From assembly GCA_025961275.1 (NCBI GenBank), contig JAOQNJ010000001.1, positions 1,571,353 to 1,635,352 on the forward strand: a stretch of DNA of 64,000 bases, given 5' to 3'. This document shows, piece after piece, positions 41,126-51,999 of this stretch. The translations under genes and the position numbers were made by a program. A model generated the notes under the pieces. It was given only the letters and a program-made list of their open reading frames with translations, did not search any database and was not told the DNA's origin. The stretch is from Providencia alcalifaciens (GTDB taxonomy: Bacteria > Pseudomonadota > Gammaproteobacteria > Enterobacterales > Enterobacteriaceae). Each line of letters starts with the position of its first letter. Positions within the stretch are counted from its first letter, which is position 1.

Positions 41126-41141
41126 TAAGAGGAAGTAATAA

Positions 41142-41342
41142 ATGAGTGAGAATATTGAAGTTAACTGCCCAACCTGTCAGAAAATTGTGATTTGGGGAGA
41201 CCAAAGTCCATTTAGACCATTTTGTAGCAAACGCTGCCAATTGATAGATCTTGGAGAATGGGCTGCTGAAGAAAAACGAATTGCCAGCCAAAATGATATT
41301 TCTGAAAGTGACAATTGGAGCGAACAGCCAGAAAATCAATAA
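41142..41342 (+). CDS. yacG: DNA gyrase inhibitor YacG
   Basis: A 66-residue zinc-ribbon protein (E. coli 65) that binds GyrB and inhibits gyrase. The four zinc cysteines are in CPTCQK (two) and [14 protein letters not shown] (two). It is the last gene of the coaE-zapD-yacG operon. Confidence 0.94.
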   Translation: MSENIEVNCPTCQKIVIWGDQSPFRPFCSKRCQLIDLGEWAAEEKRIASQNDISESDNWSEQPENQ

Positions 41343-41598
41343 ATAGCTGAATGCTATTGAAACGGTGAATTTGCTCTGCTATAAAAAAATAAAAGATTTC
41401 CTCGGCTGATAATTCAGTAATAAATATGATTTATCTGATGATTAAATAGACGTTAAAAATGGGATACACAAATTCAAAACCACAAATAGATAATAAATCT
41501 GTTTGATTTTTGAATTGAACATCACTCATATAGCGATATTTCATGGAAGATTGATGCTCTGAGTTAATTACAGGACTAACTTATTTATCGCTAACATC

Positions 41599-41649
41599 AT
41601 GCCCTATATATCAGCAATCAACCCATTGATTAATAAAGATATAGGGCAT
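41599..41649. repeat. Inverted repeat ATGCCCTATAT
   Basis: ATGCCCTATAT (41599-41609) and ATATAGGGCAT (41639-41649) are perfect 11-bp arms; AATCA/TGATT within the spacer extends the fold. It could terminate yacG transcription from 257 bases away, but no U tract follows on either strand. Confidence 0.55.
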
Positions 41650-41662
41650 AATTTAACTTTAA

Positions 41663-41885
41663 TATTGCTGTATACCTATCATGCTTCAAGTTACATGAGT
41701 AGTAAATATAGAATTATCACTCAATTATCTAAGGTACCACTTTATCTACCAACTTAGACTTGAGAGAAAAATGGTCCTCCTTAACTTCCTACATCCATAC
41801 TTGCTCAATTTGAGCCATGATATCCCAGCTATCCGGTTATGGATAAAGAAAATTTGTCATACTTCAAGTTGAGTTTTTGTTGACT
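41663..41885. repeat. Two degraded copies of the dispersed repeat end
   Basis: TATACCTATCATGCTTCAAG (from 41667) and CATACTTCAAGTTGAG (from 41868) match, in the same orientation, the reverse complement of the right end of the 12344-12487 element. They may be two separate remnants or the ends of a rearranged one. Confidence 0.45.
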
Positions 41886-42244
41886 GCGCAATAACGGAGA
41901 TAATCAAAAAGCAATGGTATGAAGAAATATGCAGCGTGACATGTCACGTTTTGTAGAAAAAACTGATTATTACTGCGCTCAATAGAATTAATTATTACTA
42001 TTTTTCAGCGAGTTATATTTTCATTTACTAGTAAATTTAACTTATCTTGATATTAAATGACTATGCAATCATTTTAATTTCAATTAGCCAGTAACAGAAT
42101 AGATCTATTAATCATATAGCTTGCCAACTTTATGATATATGGCAGGTTCTTTTGTCATTAATCGTTTTTAACCAAATTCACTGATCACTGAACCTGCTTT
42201 TAGCCTTTTACTTACCCTGAGTTCAGGTTGGTTTTTAAGCTATA

Positions 42245-42634
42245 TTATTTCAGCATGTCAACAATCACACGGTTGGCGGGCGGGAAGTCATCAGCAACTA
42301 AGTCCTTCTGATCAATCCAATGCCCTTTTTGCCCTTCCCTTCCATAAGGTTCATTATTCCAATTAGAAACCATATAAAAATAGAGAGTGACATAGCGCTC
42401 ATCAAACTCATGTTCAACACAATGAAAGAGCTCACACTCCGTCACAATAATGCCGACTTCTTCTTCAAGCTCTCGTATTAAAGCATCTTTCGGTTGTTCG
42501 CCTGCTTCTAACTTCCCGCCTGGGAACTCCGAAAAACCAGCCATATGTGTACCTTCAGGTCGTTGCGTGATAAAAATTTTCTGGTTATTATCACGAATGA
42601 TCCCAGCGGCGATATAAAGGTGTTTTTTTTCCAT
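42245..42634 (-). CDS. mutT: 8-oxo-dGTP diphosphatase MutT
   Basis: A 129-residue Nudix hydrolase, the same length as E. coli MutT. It removes 8-oxo-dGTP and prevents A:T to C:G changes. The Nudix box GGKLEAGEQPKDALIRELEE followed by EVGI (about 37-60) is complete. It is downstream of secA on the same strand but behind a strong terminator. Confidence 0.95.
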   Translation of the reverse strand: MEKKHLYIAAGIIRDNNQKIFITQRPEGTHMAGFSEFPGGKLEAGEQPKDALIRELEEEVGIIVTECELFHCVEHEFDERYVTLYFYMVSNWNNEPYGREGQKGHWIDQKDLVADDFPPANRVIVDMLK

Positions 42635-42645
42635 AATTTCTTCGT

Positions 42646-42670
42646 TAAAAAGGCGGGCTACCCCGCCTTG
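42646..42670 (-). terminator. secA terminator, upstream of mutT
   Basis: Arms AAGGCGGG (42650-42657) and CCCGCCTT (42662-42669) make an 8-bp GC-rich stem with a 4-base loop, followed by TTTTT on the minus strand. It occupies the 52-base gap between secA and mutT. Confidence 0.88.
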
Positions 42671-42686
42671 TTTGATTTAATGTTAA

Positions 42687-45398
42687 TTAATTTAATCGGC
42701 CATGGCACTGTTTATATTTCTTACCTGACCCGCAAGGGCAAGGATCATTACGCCCTATTTTATGACCTTGAGTTGCAATTTGAGCCTCAGCTTCAGACAT
42801 TAATGATTCAGCACTTGACTCATGGCTAAGTTGTTGTTTTTTCGCTAAGCGTTCCGCTTCTTCTTTACGTTGTTGCTCCAATGCTTCAACTTCTTCTGGT
42901 AAGCGAACTTGCACTTTAGATAGCGTAGTGATCACTTCATACTTCAAAGCTTCAAGCATGTTAGCAAACATATTGAAAGACTCACGCTTATATTCTTGCT
43001 TTGGATCTTTTTGTGCGTAACCACGTAAATGGATACCTTGACGTAAATAATCCATAGAAGCCAAGTGCTCTTTCCACAGAGTATCAAGCGTTTGTAGCAT
43101 GACGCCTTTTTCAAAGTTGCGCATCATTTCAACCCCAACAATCTCTTCTTTTTGCTGGTAGACTTCAATTGCTTTCGCCATAATACGCTCACGAAGCGTT
43201 TCTTCATGTAGCTCTGGCTCTTTATCTAACCATTCTTTGATAGGCAAGTCTAAGTCAAAGTCATTAATCAAACGTTTTTGAAGCCCTTCTATATCCCACA
43301 TTTCTTCTAAAGATTGAGGCGGAATATAAGTATCCATGGTTGAAGCTAATACATCTTCACGGATACTATCAACGGTTTCTTTAATATCACCGCCATCAAG
43401 TAATTCATTACGTTGAGAATAGATAGCTCGACGTTGATCACTCGCAACATCATCGTATTCTAGTAATTGTTTACGGATATCAAAGTTACGGTTTTCAACT
43501 TTACGCTGTGCATTAGCAATCGCTTTAGTTACCCATGGATGCTCAATCGCTTCGCCCGGTTTCATACCTAATTTTCGCATCATACCTGTTACACGGTCTG
43601 ACGCAAAAATACGCATCAATGCATCTTCCATTGACAAATAGAAGCGTGAAGAACCTGCATCTCCTTGGCGCCCCGCACGACCACGTAATTGGTTATCAAT
43701 ACGTCGAGACTCATGACGTTCTGTACCAATGATATGCAAACCACCTGAAGCTAATACTGCATCGTGGCGAACTTTCCATTGTGCTTTGACTTCATCAATT
43801 TGTTCTTGAGTTGGAGCTTCTAAAGCTGCAACCTCTGACTGCCAACTACCACCTAACATGATATCAGTACCACGACCCGCCATGTTAGTTGCGATGGTCA
43901 CTGCTGCAGCCTGACCCGCATTGGCAATAATATCCGCTTCCATCGCATGGAATTTCGCATTCAAAACGTTATGTGCAATTTTAGCTTTTTTTAGTGCATT
44001 AGAAATTAACTCTGATTTTTCAATCGAGATTGTACCAACCAGAACTGGCTGGCCATTCGCGGTTCTTTCACGGATATCTTCAATAATTGCATCAAATTTA
44101 TCAGTTTCATTCATATAAACTAAATCAGGTAAGTCTTTACGTACCATAGGGCGGTTAGTTGGAATAACAATGGTATCTAACTTATAGATAGAACTAAATT
44201 CGAATGCTTCAGTATCCGCAGTACCGGTCATACCGGCAAGTTTGTCATACAGACGGAAGTAGTTCTGGAATGTAATTGAAGCCAGTGTTTGGTTTTCATT
44301 TTGAATCTCAACACCTTCTTTGGCTTCAACTGCCTGATGTAAACCATCTGACCAGCGACGACCTTCCATTGTACGACCAGTATGTTCGTCGACGATAATT
44401 ACTTGACCATCTTTGACAATATAATCAACATCAAGTGTAAATAGAGCATGTGCCCGTAAGCCAGCCATTACATGGTGCATAAGCATAATATTTGTTGGGG
44501 AGTATAATGACTCACCTTCATCCATTAAGCCTTCTTCGATTAACATTTCTTCAATTAGAATTAGACCACGTTCAGTAATAGTCACCTGACGTGATTTTTC
44601 ATCTACCGAGAAGTGTCCTTCACCTTGGAAAGTATCTGAGTCTTCTTTCTCTTGACGTTGCAGCTTTGGAATTAATACATCAACTTTCTTATACATCTCA
44701 GAGCTATCTTCAGCAGGTCCAGAGATGATCAATGGTGTACGCGCTTCATCGATAAGAATTGAGTCAACTTCATCTACTAATGCATAATGAAGTTTACGTT
44801 GAACTCGTTCTTCCGGGCTGAAAGCCATGTTGTCACGCAGATAGTCAAAGCCGAATTCGTTGTTAGTACCATAAGTAATATCTGCAGCATACGCCTCACG
44901 CTTCATAGGTGCAGCCATACCAGGCAAGTTAATACCAACAGTAAGACCTAAGAATTCAAATAGAGGGCGGTTATTTTCAGCATCACGTTTTGCTAAATAA
45001 TCGTTCACTGTCACCACGTGAACCCCCTTACCCGTTAAGCCATTTAAATAAGCGGGTAAAGTTGCGGTTAAGGTTTTACCTTCACCCGTACGCATTTCTG
45101 CGATACAACGCTCATTCAGAACCATCCCACCAATCATCTGAACGTCGAAGTGACGCATACCAAAAACACGCTTACTTGCCTCGCGAACCGTCGCAAATGC
45201 TTCAGGAATGATACTTTCAAGGCTTTCATTTTTGCTCAGACGCTCACGAAATTCTTGAGTTTTGGCTTTTAGCTCATCGTCGCTCAGTTTTACAAATTCA
45301 GGCTCTAATTGGTTAATTTTCTCAACTTCTTTACGCAAACGACGAAGAGTACGGTCATTGCGGCTGCCAAAGACTTTGGTGAGTAATTTTGTTAGCAT
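42687..45398 (-). CDS. secA: Preprotein translocase ATPase SecA
   Basis: A 903-residue motor (E. coli 901) that pushes preproteins through SecYEG. Walker A is in [20 protein letters not shown] (about 102-121), with [25 protein letters not shown] and [13 protein letters not shown] following, and the C-terminal zinc tail [14 protein letters not shown] is intact. It lies 103 bases after secM, whose arrest controls its translation. Confidence 0.97.
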   Translation of the reverse strand: MLTKLLTKVFGSRNDRTLRRLRKEVEKINQLEPEFVKLSDDELKAKTQEFRERLSKNESLESIIPEAFATVREASKRVFGMRHFDVQMIGGMVLNERCIAEMRTGEGKTLTATLPAYLNGLTGKGVHVVTVNDYLAKRDAENNRPLFEFLGLTVGINLPGMAAPMKREAYAADITYGTNNEFGFDYLRDNMAFSPEERVQRKLHYALVDEVDSILIDEARTPLIISGPAEDSSEMYKKVDVLIPKLQRQEKEDSDTFQGEGHFSVDEKSRQVTITERGLILIEEMLIEEGLMDEGESLYSPTNIMLMHHVMAGLRAHALFTLDVDYIVKDGQVIIVDEHTGRTMEGRRWSDGLHQAVEAKEGVEIQNENQTLASITFQNYFRLYDKLAGMTGTADTEAFEFSSIYKLDTIVIPTNRPMVRKDLPDLVYMNETDKFDAIIEDIRERTANGQPVLVGTISIEKSELISNALKKAKIAHNVLNAKFHAMEADIIANAGQAAAVTIATNMAGRGTDIMLGGSWQSEVAALEAPTQEQIDEVKAQWKVRHDAVLASGGLHIIGTERHESRRIDNQLRGRAGRQGDAGSSRFYLSMEDALMRIFASDRVTGMMRKLGMKPGEAIEHPWVTKAIANAQRKVENRNFDIRKQLLEYDDVASDQRRAIYSQRNELLDGGDIKETVDSIREDVLASTMDTYIPPQSLEEMWDIEGLQKRLINDFDLDLPIKEWLDKEPELHEETLRERIMAKAIEVYQQKEEIVGVEMMRNFEKGVMLQTLDTLWKEHLASMDYLRQGIHLRGYAQKDPKQEYKRESFNMFANMLEALKYEVITTLSKVQVRLPEEVEALEQQRKEEAERLAKKQQLSHESSAESLMSEAEAQIATQGHKIGRNDPCPCGSGKKYKQCHGRLN

Positions 45399-45501
45399 AT
45401 TTATATATTCTCAGGTAATTCAATTAATTACTAAATAATACAATTATTTATTTTGAAGGGTGGCTTTGCATCAAAAATGATGACATAGACACGAGTAATC
45501 A

Positions 45502-46032
45502 TTAGGAAACGGCGGCTGGGCCAGCACGGATCCCGTGCACCTGAGCAACCCAAATTGCGGGCTGATATGAAATGAATACGGGATAAACATAGCAGGTTAT
45601 TTGAGCTGCGTTATCACTCCATTGAAGTGAACGTTGTGCGAGCATGGCGTACAACGTATCTAGCATAATTTGTGGCGCGAACAGTGGGCCTTTTGGCTCA
45701 TCCTGCTGATTTGCATCGTCATCTTCAGTAGCAGAAAATGCAAAAGTTAGTTGCCTAATAACATTTCTAACCGCATGTTGCTGCCAATAATTTACTGAAT
45801 AGGAAGACGAAGATGAAGAGCGCTGAGGGCTCTGCTGTGCAAATAGATTATCAAATGCATTAACTGCTTGATTTTGACGGTTGGCAGAAGAAGAATTGAA
45901 TTGGGTCTGTTGCCCTTCTGATAAAGCATTTAAAATCGCAGGCATGCCAATACCCGTAGCCACCACCCCTAATAAAAGGTGAGACCAAAAGTATCTTCTA
46001 CCAAATTGTCGCCAAAGATTTAAAATACCCAT
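45502..46032 (-). CDS. secM: Secretion monitor SecM
   Basis: A 176-residue exported regulator (E. coli 170) whose nascent chain stalls in the ribosome tunnel when secretion is poor, opening the secA ribosome site. A long signal sequence with [20 protein letters not shown] begins the protein. The C terminus ends IWVAQVHGIRAGPAAVS: the Trp and GIRAGP of the arrest motif are kept, while Phe150 and Ile156 of E. coli are Tyr and Val. I chose ATG 46032; a TTG one codon earlier is open. Confidence 0.93.
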   Translation of the reverse strand: MGILNLWRQFGRRYFWSHLLLGVVATGIGMPAILNALSEGQQTQFNSSSANRQNQAVNAFDNLFAQQSPQRSSSSSSYSVNYWQQHAVRNVIRQLTFAFSATEDDDANQQDEPKGPLFAPQIMLDTLYAMLAQRSLQWSDNAAQITCYVYPVFISYQPAIWVAQVHGIRAGPAAVS

Positions 46033-46152
46033 CAAATTCTTATATTATTTTTCTGCTACAGTATTTCTATTAATAATTGCTATATAGTACACAAGTCATA
46101 GCATACTTGATGCACCTAGACATTTAAATCTACCCATTAGGCGGAGCCAAAA

Positions 46153-46674
46153 ATGAGAGATAGTCACCCACAAGCATTATTCGATGTTCTTGAAGAGTCA
46201 CTCGCTAAAACGAGTAGCCCCTTACAAACTATTCAACGTAATGCTAAAGCAATAAACAAATTAAACCAAGCGGTCAAAGGTTTACTACCAACTGAAGTCA
46301 AACCTATGTGCCGAGTTGCTAACTACCGTAATAGCATTCTAGTTATCGAGGTTGCTAATGCAAGCTGGATGACACGATTGAATTACGAAAAACTAAACCT
46401 ACTCTCCGCACTACGCAGTTCCATTCTACCATCTTTATCTTCTATCGACATCAGAATCAATCCAGTTCTCATGCGAAAAAAGGTTGAAAATAGCTCACTG
46501 AGTAATCAAACAGTTAAAAATGGTCAAGTTCCAAATGGACGTAAGATAAGTACAGAGACAGCAAAGCATCTATTACACTTGGCTAAAAACAGTTCGAAAG
46601 GTTTAAAAGAGAGATTAGAGCGGTTGGCTGCACTGGCCGGAGAGAGTACCAGTACAACCAACAGAAAAGACTGA
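46153..46674 (+). CDS. DUF721 / DciA-like protein
   Basis: A 173-residue basic protein. The first 115 residues carry the DUF721 pattern: LNQAVKGLLPTEVKPMCRVANYRNSILVIEVANASWMTRL, then SALRSSILPSLSSIDIRINP. The C-terminal 55 residues are basic and low in complexity. DUF721 defines DciA, the helicase loader of bacteria without DnaC; E. coli has no copy between secM and lpxC. Whether this one still loads DnaB is unknown. It is plus-strand, convergent with lpxC. Confidence 0.8.
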   Translation: MRDSHPQALFDVLEESLAKTSSPLQTIQRNAKAINKLNQAVKGLLPTEVKPMCRVANYRNSILVIEVANASWMTRLNYEKLNLLSALRSSILPSLSSIDIRINPVLMRKKVENSSLSNQTVKNGQVPNGRKISTETAKHLLHLAKNSSKGLKERLERLAALAGESTSTTNRKD

Positions 46675-46699
46675 CACTAATTAAGAATATTAGTGTCAG
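46664..46699 (-). terminator. Hairpin at the end of lpxC and the DciA-like gene
   Basis: CTGACACTAAT (46671-46681) and ATTAGTGTCAG (46689-46699) give a perfect 11-bp stem with a 7-base loop, followed on the minus strand by TCTTTTCTG. It includes the stop codon of the DciA-like gene. Confidence 0.7.
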
Positions 46700-46739
46700 C
46701 TATGCTGCTTACTGACATAACTGACTGTTATCAGTTTAA

Positions 46740-47675
<936 letters not shown>

Positions 47676-47682
47676 TTATCCG

Positions 47683-47717
47683 TCCTGCTGATTATCATAC
47701 AAGATAACCAGCTGGAA
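47683..47717 (-). other. Imperfect hairpin in the ftsZ-lpxC gap
   Basis: TCCTGCTGATTATC and GATAACCAGCTGGA pair at 12 of 14 positions with a 7-base spacer. No U run follows on the minus strand, so I call it only a structure; it may affect ftsZ mRNA 3' stability. Confidence 0.4.
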
Positions 47718-47755
47718 AGTTTAGCACAAAAAGCGGAGAATCCAATAAATTAATA

Positions 47756-48916
47756 TTAATCGGCCTGTTTACGCAAAAATGCAGGGATATCCAAATAATC
47801 TGGTTCCTTATTTGTTTGCGTATTTTGGTCATTTACCGCTTTAGCTGCTGCTGGCTTTTCTTCTGTCAATGAAGACATGCTATTTTGCATTTGCTGATAG
47901 CGTTGCTCCATAGAAGCCTGCTGTGACATCTTATTGTTCACGAGTGTGATTTCTGGACGTTTATCCATACCAATACCAGTTGCAACAACAGTGACACGTA
48001 ATTCTTCATTCATTTCTGGATCAAGCGATGTACCAATCACAACTGTCGCGTTATCAGAGGCGAATGCACGAATGGTGTTACCCACAGTTTCAAACTCATC
48101 TAAACGCAGGTCGAAACCAGCTGTAATGTTGACAAGAACACCACGTGCGCCCGAAAGATCGATATCTTCCAGAAGTGGACTTGAAATAGCCATTTCAGCC
48201 GCTTCTTCCGCACGATCTTCGCCGCGTGCAACACCTGAACCCATCATGGCGTAACCCATCTCTGACATCACAGTACGCACGTCAGCAAAGTCTACGTTCA
48301 TAAGGCCTGGCCGAGTGATCAGTTCAGCGATACCCTGAACAGCGCCTTTTAGGACATCATTCGCTGCACCAAAAGCATCTAGTAAAGAGATCCCACGCCC
48401 CAAAACTTTTAATAACTTATCATTCGGAATAGTGATCAGTGAGTCAACATGTTTAGATAACTCAGTAATACCTGCTTCCGCAAATGCCATACGCTTTTTG
48501 CCTTCAAAATTGAATGGCTTAGTCACGACAGCAACTGTTAATATACCCAATTCTTTGGCAACTTCAGCAACGACTGGTGCGGCACCTGTACCTGTACCAC
48601 CACCCATTCCAGCTGCGATAAAGACCATGTCTGCACCATCGAGTGCATTGCGTAAAGCTTCACGGTCTTCTTCAGCTGCATTGCGGCCAACTTCAGGGTT
48701 AGCGCCAGCGCCAAGACCTTTAGTAATGCCAGTACCAATCTGGATTGTTTGTCCGACTGCAGTTTTACGCAGCGCCTGTGCATCCGTGTTGACAGCGAAG
48801 AATTCAACGCCTTCAATACGCTCACGCACCATGTGTTCAACGGCATTACCGCCGCCGCCACCAACGCCGATGACTTTAATCACCGCATCATTGGTTAGCT
48901 CCATTGGTTCAAACAT
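47756..48916 (-). CDS. ftsZ: Cell division GTPase FtsZ
   Basis: A 386-residue tubulin homologue (E. coli 383) that forms the Z ring. The tubulin signature [11 protein letters not shown] is at about 106-116, with [12 protein letters not shown] near the N terminus. The conserved C-terminal peptide [15 protein letters not shown] binds FtsA and ZipA. I start at 48916 ([10 protein letters not shown]) with a GGAGAG ribosome site; 26 upstream codons have no similarity. It lies 56 bases after ftsA. Confidence 0.98.
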   Translation of the reverse strand: MFEPMELTNDAVIKVIGVGGGGGNAVEHMVRERIEGVEFFAVNTDAQALRKTAVGQTIQIGTGITKGLGAGANPEVGRNAAEEDREALRNALDGADMVFIAAGMGGGTGTGAAPVVAEVAKELGILTVAVVTKPFNFEGKKRMAFAEAGITELSKHVDSLITIPNDKLLKVLGRGISLLDAFGAANDVLKGAVQGIAELITRPGLMNVDFADVRTVMSEMGYAMMGSGVARGEDRAEEAAEMAISSPLLEDIDLSGARGVLVNITAGFDLRLDEFETVGNTIRAFASDNATVVIGTSLDPEMNEELRVTVVATGIGMDKRPEITLVNNKMSQQASMEQRYQQMQNSMSSLTEEKPAAAKAVNDQNTQTNKEPDYLDIPAFLRKQAD

Positions 48917-48972
48917 AATGTCTCTCCGTTTTGTGCTTACTTCGAAGCTAATGATATGCTTCTGAATAAAAA

Positions 48973-50229
48973 TTAAAATTCTTTTCTCAGCCAACCAGTG
49001 ATTTTACTAAACCACCCTTTGACTGAAGCACGTTTTTCCGTTTCGGTATCATCGCCAAGATGGCTTTCTTTACCGTAATGCAGAAGCCCAACCGCAGTTG
49101 AATAATAAGGCTCCTGAGCATAATCCGTTAAGCCTGTAATATTGAGTGGGGTACCAATTCTTACTTGGGTATGAAAAACTTTTTGCGCACATTCAACGAG
49201 GCCGTCTATTTGTGCAGCACCTCCAGTAAGAACGATACCTGCAGCCAAATGGTGTTTGACACCCTGTTGGCGTAACTGTTCCTGTAAATTTAAAATTTCT
49301 TCATTCACGAGGTTTAACAGCTCGGTATAGCGTGGTTCAATCACTTCCGCTAAAGTCTGACGTTGCAAACTTCTTGGCGGTCGCCCACCAACGCTAGGTA
49401 CTTCAACTGTTTCATCTTTACTTACAATCGAACCTACAGCACAACCATGGCGAACTTTAATAGCTTCAGCGTCACTTGGTGGTGTACCGAATGCATACGC
49501 AATGTCACTTGTGACAACATTTCCCGCGTAAGGAATGACTTTGGTATGGCGCAGTGCACCGCCGGTATAAACAGCCATATCCATGGTGCCTCCACCGATA
49601 TCAACAACGCAAACACCGAGTTCACGTTCATCTTCTGTCAGCACAGAGTAGCTGGCAGCAAGACCTGCAAATATCAGTTGGTCAACTTTCAATCCACAAC
49701 GTTCTACCGCTTTGACAATGTTTTTTGCCATATCGTTATGGCAAGTAATCAGATGTACCTTTGCCTGCATACGAACACCTGATAGACCAACAGGGTTCTT
49801 AATACCTTCTTGATAATCAATCGCGAATTCTTGCGGGATCACATGAAGAATTCTATGCTCATCTCGAACTCTGACTGATTTAGCAGTATGAACAACACTG
49901 TCGACATCTTCCTGTGTCACTTCTTCTTCTGAAACCGGCACCATACCAATTTCATTTTGGCAGCTAACATGCTTACCTGATAGCGCAAGATAAACTGAAG
50001 ATATTTGGCAATCTGCCATTAACTCAGCCTGATCAATAGCTCTTTGTACGCATTTAACGACAGATTCCAAATCGTTAACGCCACCTTTGTCCATTCCACG
50101 AGATGGACAGCTCCCCACCCCGATAATATTCACCATACCATCGGGCAGAATTTCGCCTACAAGCGCAGACACCTTGGAAGTTCCGATTTCAAGGCCAACA
50201 ACTAATTTTCTGTCCGTCGTTTTGATCAT
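48973..50229 (-). CDS. ftsA: Cell division protein FtsA
   Basis: A 418-residue actin-like protein (E. coli 420) that anchors FtsZ to the membrane. The ATPase-fold segments [15 protein letters not shown] and [14 protein letters not shown] are present, and the C-terminal amphipathic helix ends GWLRKEF. I start at 50229 (MIKTTDRKL) to match the family; ten upstream codons lack similarity. It lies between ftsQ and ftsZ. Confidence 0.97.
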   Translation of the reverse strand: MIKTTDRKLVVGLEIGTSKVSALVGEILPDGMVNIIGVGSCPSRGMDKGGVNDLESVVKCVQRAIDQAELMADCQISSVYLALSGKHVSCQNEIGMVPVSEEEVTQEDVDSVVHTAKSVRVRDEHRILHVIPQEFAIDYQEGIKNPVGLSGVRMQAKVHLITCHNDMAKNIVKAVERCGLKVDQLIFAGLAASYSVLTEDERELGVCVVDIGGGTMDMAVYTGGALRHTKVIPYAGNVVTSDIAYAFGTPPSDAEAIKVRHGCAVGSIVSKDETVEVPSVGGRPPRSLQRQTLAEVIEPRYTELLNLVNEEILNLQEQLRQQGVKHHLAAGIVLTGGAAQIDGLVECAQKVFHTQVRIGTPLNITGLTDYAQEPYYSTAVGLLHYGKESHLGDDTETEKRASVKGWFSKITGWLRKEF

Positions 50230-50265
50230 TTGCTTCTGCCTAGTCTGAGTTATTAGCAATATTAA

Positions 50266-51075
50266 TTATTGTAACTCCAGTGGAGCATCAACCAAAAGTG
50301 GTGCCCACCCCACTGCTGCACCACTGGTATAACGTAGGTCGACATAGTCAACGCGTTTATCTGTGGTTTGCTGCAAAAGCGGATAAAGTTCAAGGAAACG
50401 ATTTAACCGCTCAAGTACATCTTTTTTTCCGAGTTCAATTCGGATGTCATTATCTAAAATAAGTTGCCAAGCATGTCGTGCTGTCATAGAGACTGATTTA
50501 AGTTTTAGATCATGATCTGTAAGAACTTTTCTAAACACAACATACTCTTTAAGCACTTCGTTCTGGCTGCCTTGTGGACCATAAAGCAATGCGTAATCGC
50601 CTTTATTATCTTCACTTGCAGGAAGGCTAAATACCCTGCCTTCTCCATCAACCATATTTTGATCATTCCAGCGTGCATAAGGCACATATTCTACTAGATG
50701 GATCTTTAACTCATCAGGCCATTGTTTACGAACTGTGACTTGGCGAACCCATGGCATTAAACTTATCTGGTTTTGAATCGCATTTACATCTACTGTCATA
50801 AATGTTCCAGGCTGTCCAAGTGATAATATCGCCTTTCTGACATCATCATTCTTTGTGTAATGACGTTCACCTGTTAACACTAATTTTGACATTGGCAGCC
50901 TATCCGCATCTTTCATCCAATTCATGACAGTCCAGCCACTCCAAATGATTGTACCTACAACCATTAGAAAGAAAATCAACCCGCTAAGAAAAGTTCCATT
51001 ACTCGGGCCTGAATTTGGATCATTACTGTCATCATTATTCTTATGATGCCGAACATTTAATGCTGCCTGTGACAT
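50266..51075 (-). CDS. ftsQ: Cell division protein FtsQ
   Basis: A 269-residue single-pass protein (E. coli 276). A basic cytosolic tail, one membrane helix ([18 protein letters not shown], about 31-48), a POTRA domain ([20 protein letters not shown] onward) and a beta domain ([10 protein letters not shown]) are in order. It links FtsB/FtsL to the divisome. It is one base after ddlB. In E. coli the ftsQ region contains promoters for ftsAZ; none was identified by eye here. Confidence 0.96.
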   Translation of the reverse strand: MSQAALNVRHHKNNDDSNDPNSGPSNGTFLSGLIFFLMVVGTIIWSGWTVMNWMKDADRLPMSKLVLTGERHYTKNDDVRKAILSLGQPGTFMTVDVNAIQNQISLMPWVRQVTVRKQWPDELKIHLVEYVPYARWNDQNMVDGEGRVFSLPASEDNKGDYALLYGPQGSQNEVLKEYVVFRKVLTDHDLKLKSVSMTARHAWQLILDNDIRIELGKKDVLERLNRFLELYPLLQQTTDKRVDYVDLRYTSGAAVGWAPLLVDAPLELQ

Positions 51076-51076
51076 A

Positions 51077-51997
51077 TCAGTTAGCCAATTCCAAAATGCG
51101 TACTACTAACTGTGAAAAATCCATGCCTGCTTGACGCGCAGCCATTGGAACCAAACTATGGCTAGTCATACCTGGCGAAGTATTGACTTCTAACAAGTAA
51201 AATTGGCCATCACTATCCTGCATAACATCAACCCTACCCCAACCACGACAACCAACTGCTTTGTAAGCACGCATCGAAAGTTGAGAAAGTGTTAATTCTA
51301 ATTCTTCACTTAAACCGCTTGGGCAAAAATACTGAGTCTCATCAGAGAGGTATTTCGCCTCATAATCATAAAAAATGCCTGGAGGCTGAATACGAATCGA
51401 TGGAAGCGTTTGTTCGCTTAATACTGCGACCGTAAATTCAGGGCCACTTAACCACTTTTCAACTAATACTGTTTCATCAAAACGAAAGGCTAATTCCAAT
51501 GCAACGGACAAATCATCAATATTATCAACCTTACTCATCCCTACACTAGACCCTTCAAGGCTAGGTTTGACAATCAGTGGAAGTCCGAGATGTGACACTA
51601 ATTCTTGAATTTGTAATTCAGCTAGCGAACTAAATTGAGCAAGGTTTAAATAAACATAAGGTGATACTGGTAACCCAGCACCTTCCCAAAGCTGTTTAGT
51701 TCTGAGTTTATCCATACTCAGAGCAGAAGCCATCACGCCACTACCCGTATAGGGCACCCCTAAAAACTCAAGCATTCCTTGAATTGTGCCATCCTCACCA
51801 CCGCGGCCGTGAAGAGCAATAAATGCTTTATCAAAACCCGCCTCTTTGAGTGAGATAACAGGGAAATCTTTAGTATCCACAGGATAAGCATCAATGCCTG
51901 CCTGACGTAGACCCGCTAATACAGCATGACCAGATTGAAGTGATACTTCACGTTCAGCTGATGTTCCGCCAAATAAAACCGCTATTTTCTCGGTCAT
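51077..51997 (-). CDS. ddlB: D-alanine--D-alanine ligase B
   Basis: A 306-residue ATP-grasp ligase, the same length as E. coli DdlB, joining two D-Ala for the peptidoglycan stem. [32 protein letters not shown] and [13 protein letters not shown] carry the substrate, ATP and metal residues. Three consecutive start codons exist (TTG 52003, ATG 52000, ATG 51997); ATG 52000 overlaps the murC stop (TGATG), while 51997 matches the family length and has GAGG 7 bases away. Confidence 0.95.
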   Translation of the reverse strand: MTEKIAVLFGGTSAEREVSLQSGHAVLAGLRQAGIDAYPVDTKDFPVISLKEAGFDKAFIALHGRGGEDGTIQGMLEFLGVPYTGSGVMASALSMDKLRTKQLWEGAGLPVSPYVYLNLAQFSSLAELQIQELVSHLGLPLIVKPSLEGSSVGMSKVDNIDDLSVALELAFRFDETVLVEKWLSGPEFTVAVLSEQTLPSIRIQPPGIFYDYEAKYLSDETQYFCPSGLSEELELTLSQLSMRAYKAVGCRGWGRVDVMQDSDGQFYLLEVNTSPGMTSHSLVPMAARQAGMDFSQLVVRILELAN

Positions 51998-51999
51998 CA

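Larger units (their letters stand above)
41343..42244. other. Gene-free 0.9 kb region between yacG and mutT
   Basis: 902 AT-rich bases with no credible open frame. It contains an 11-bp inverted repeat (41599-41649) and two degraded copies of the dispersed repeat (about 41663 and 41866), so it appears to be an insertion or decay zone between convergent transcription units. Confidence 0.55.
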
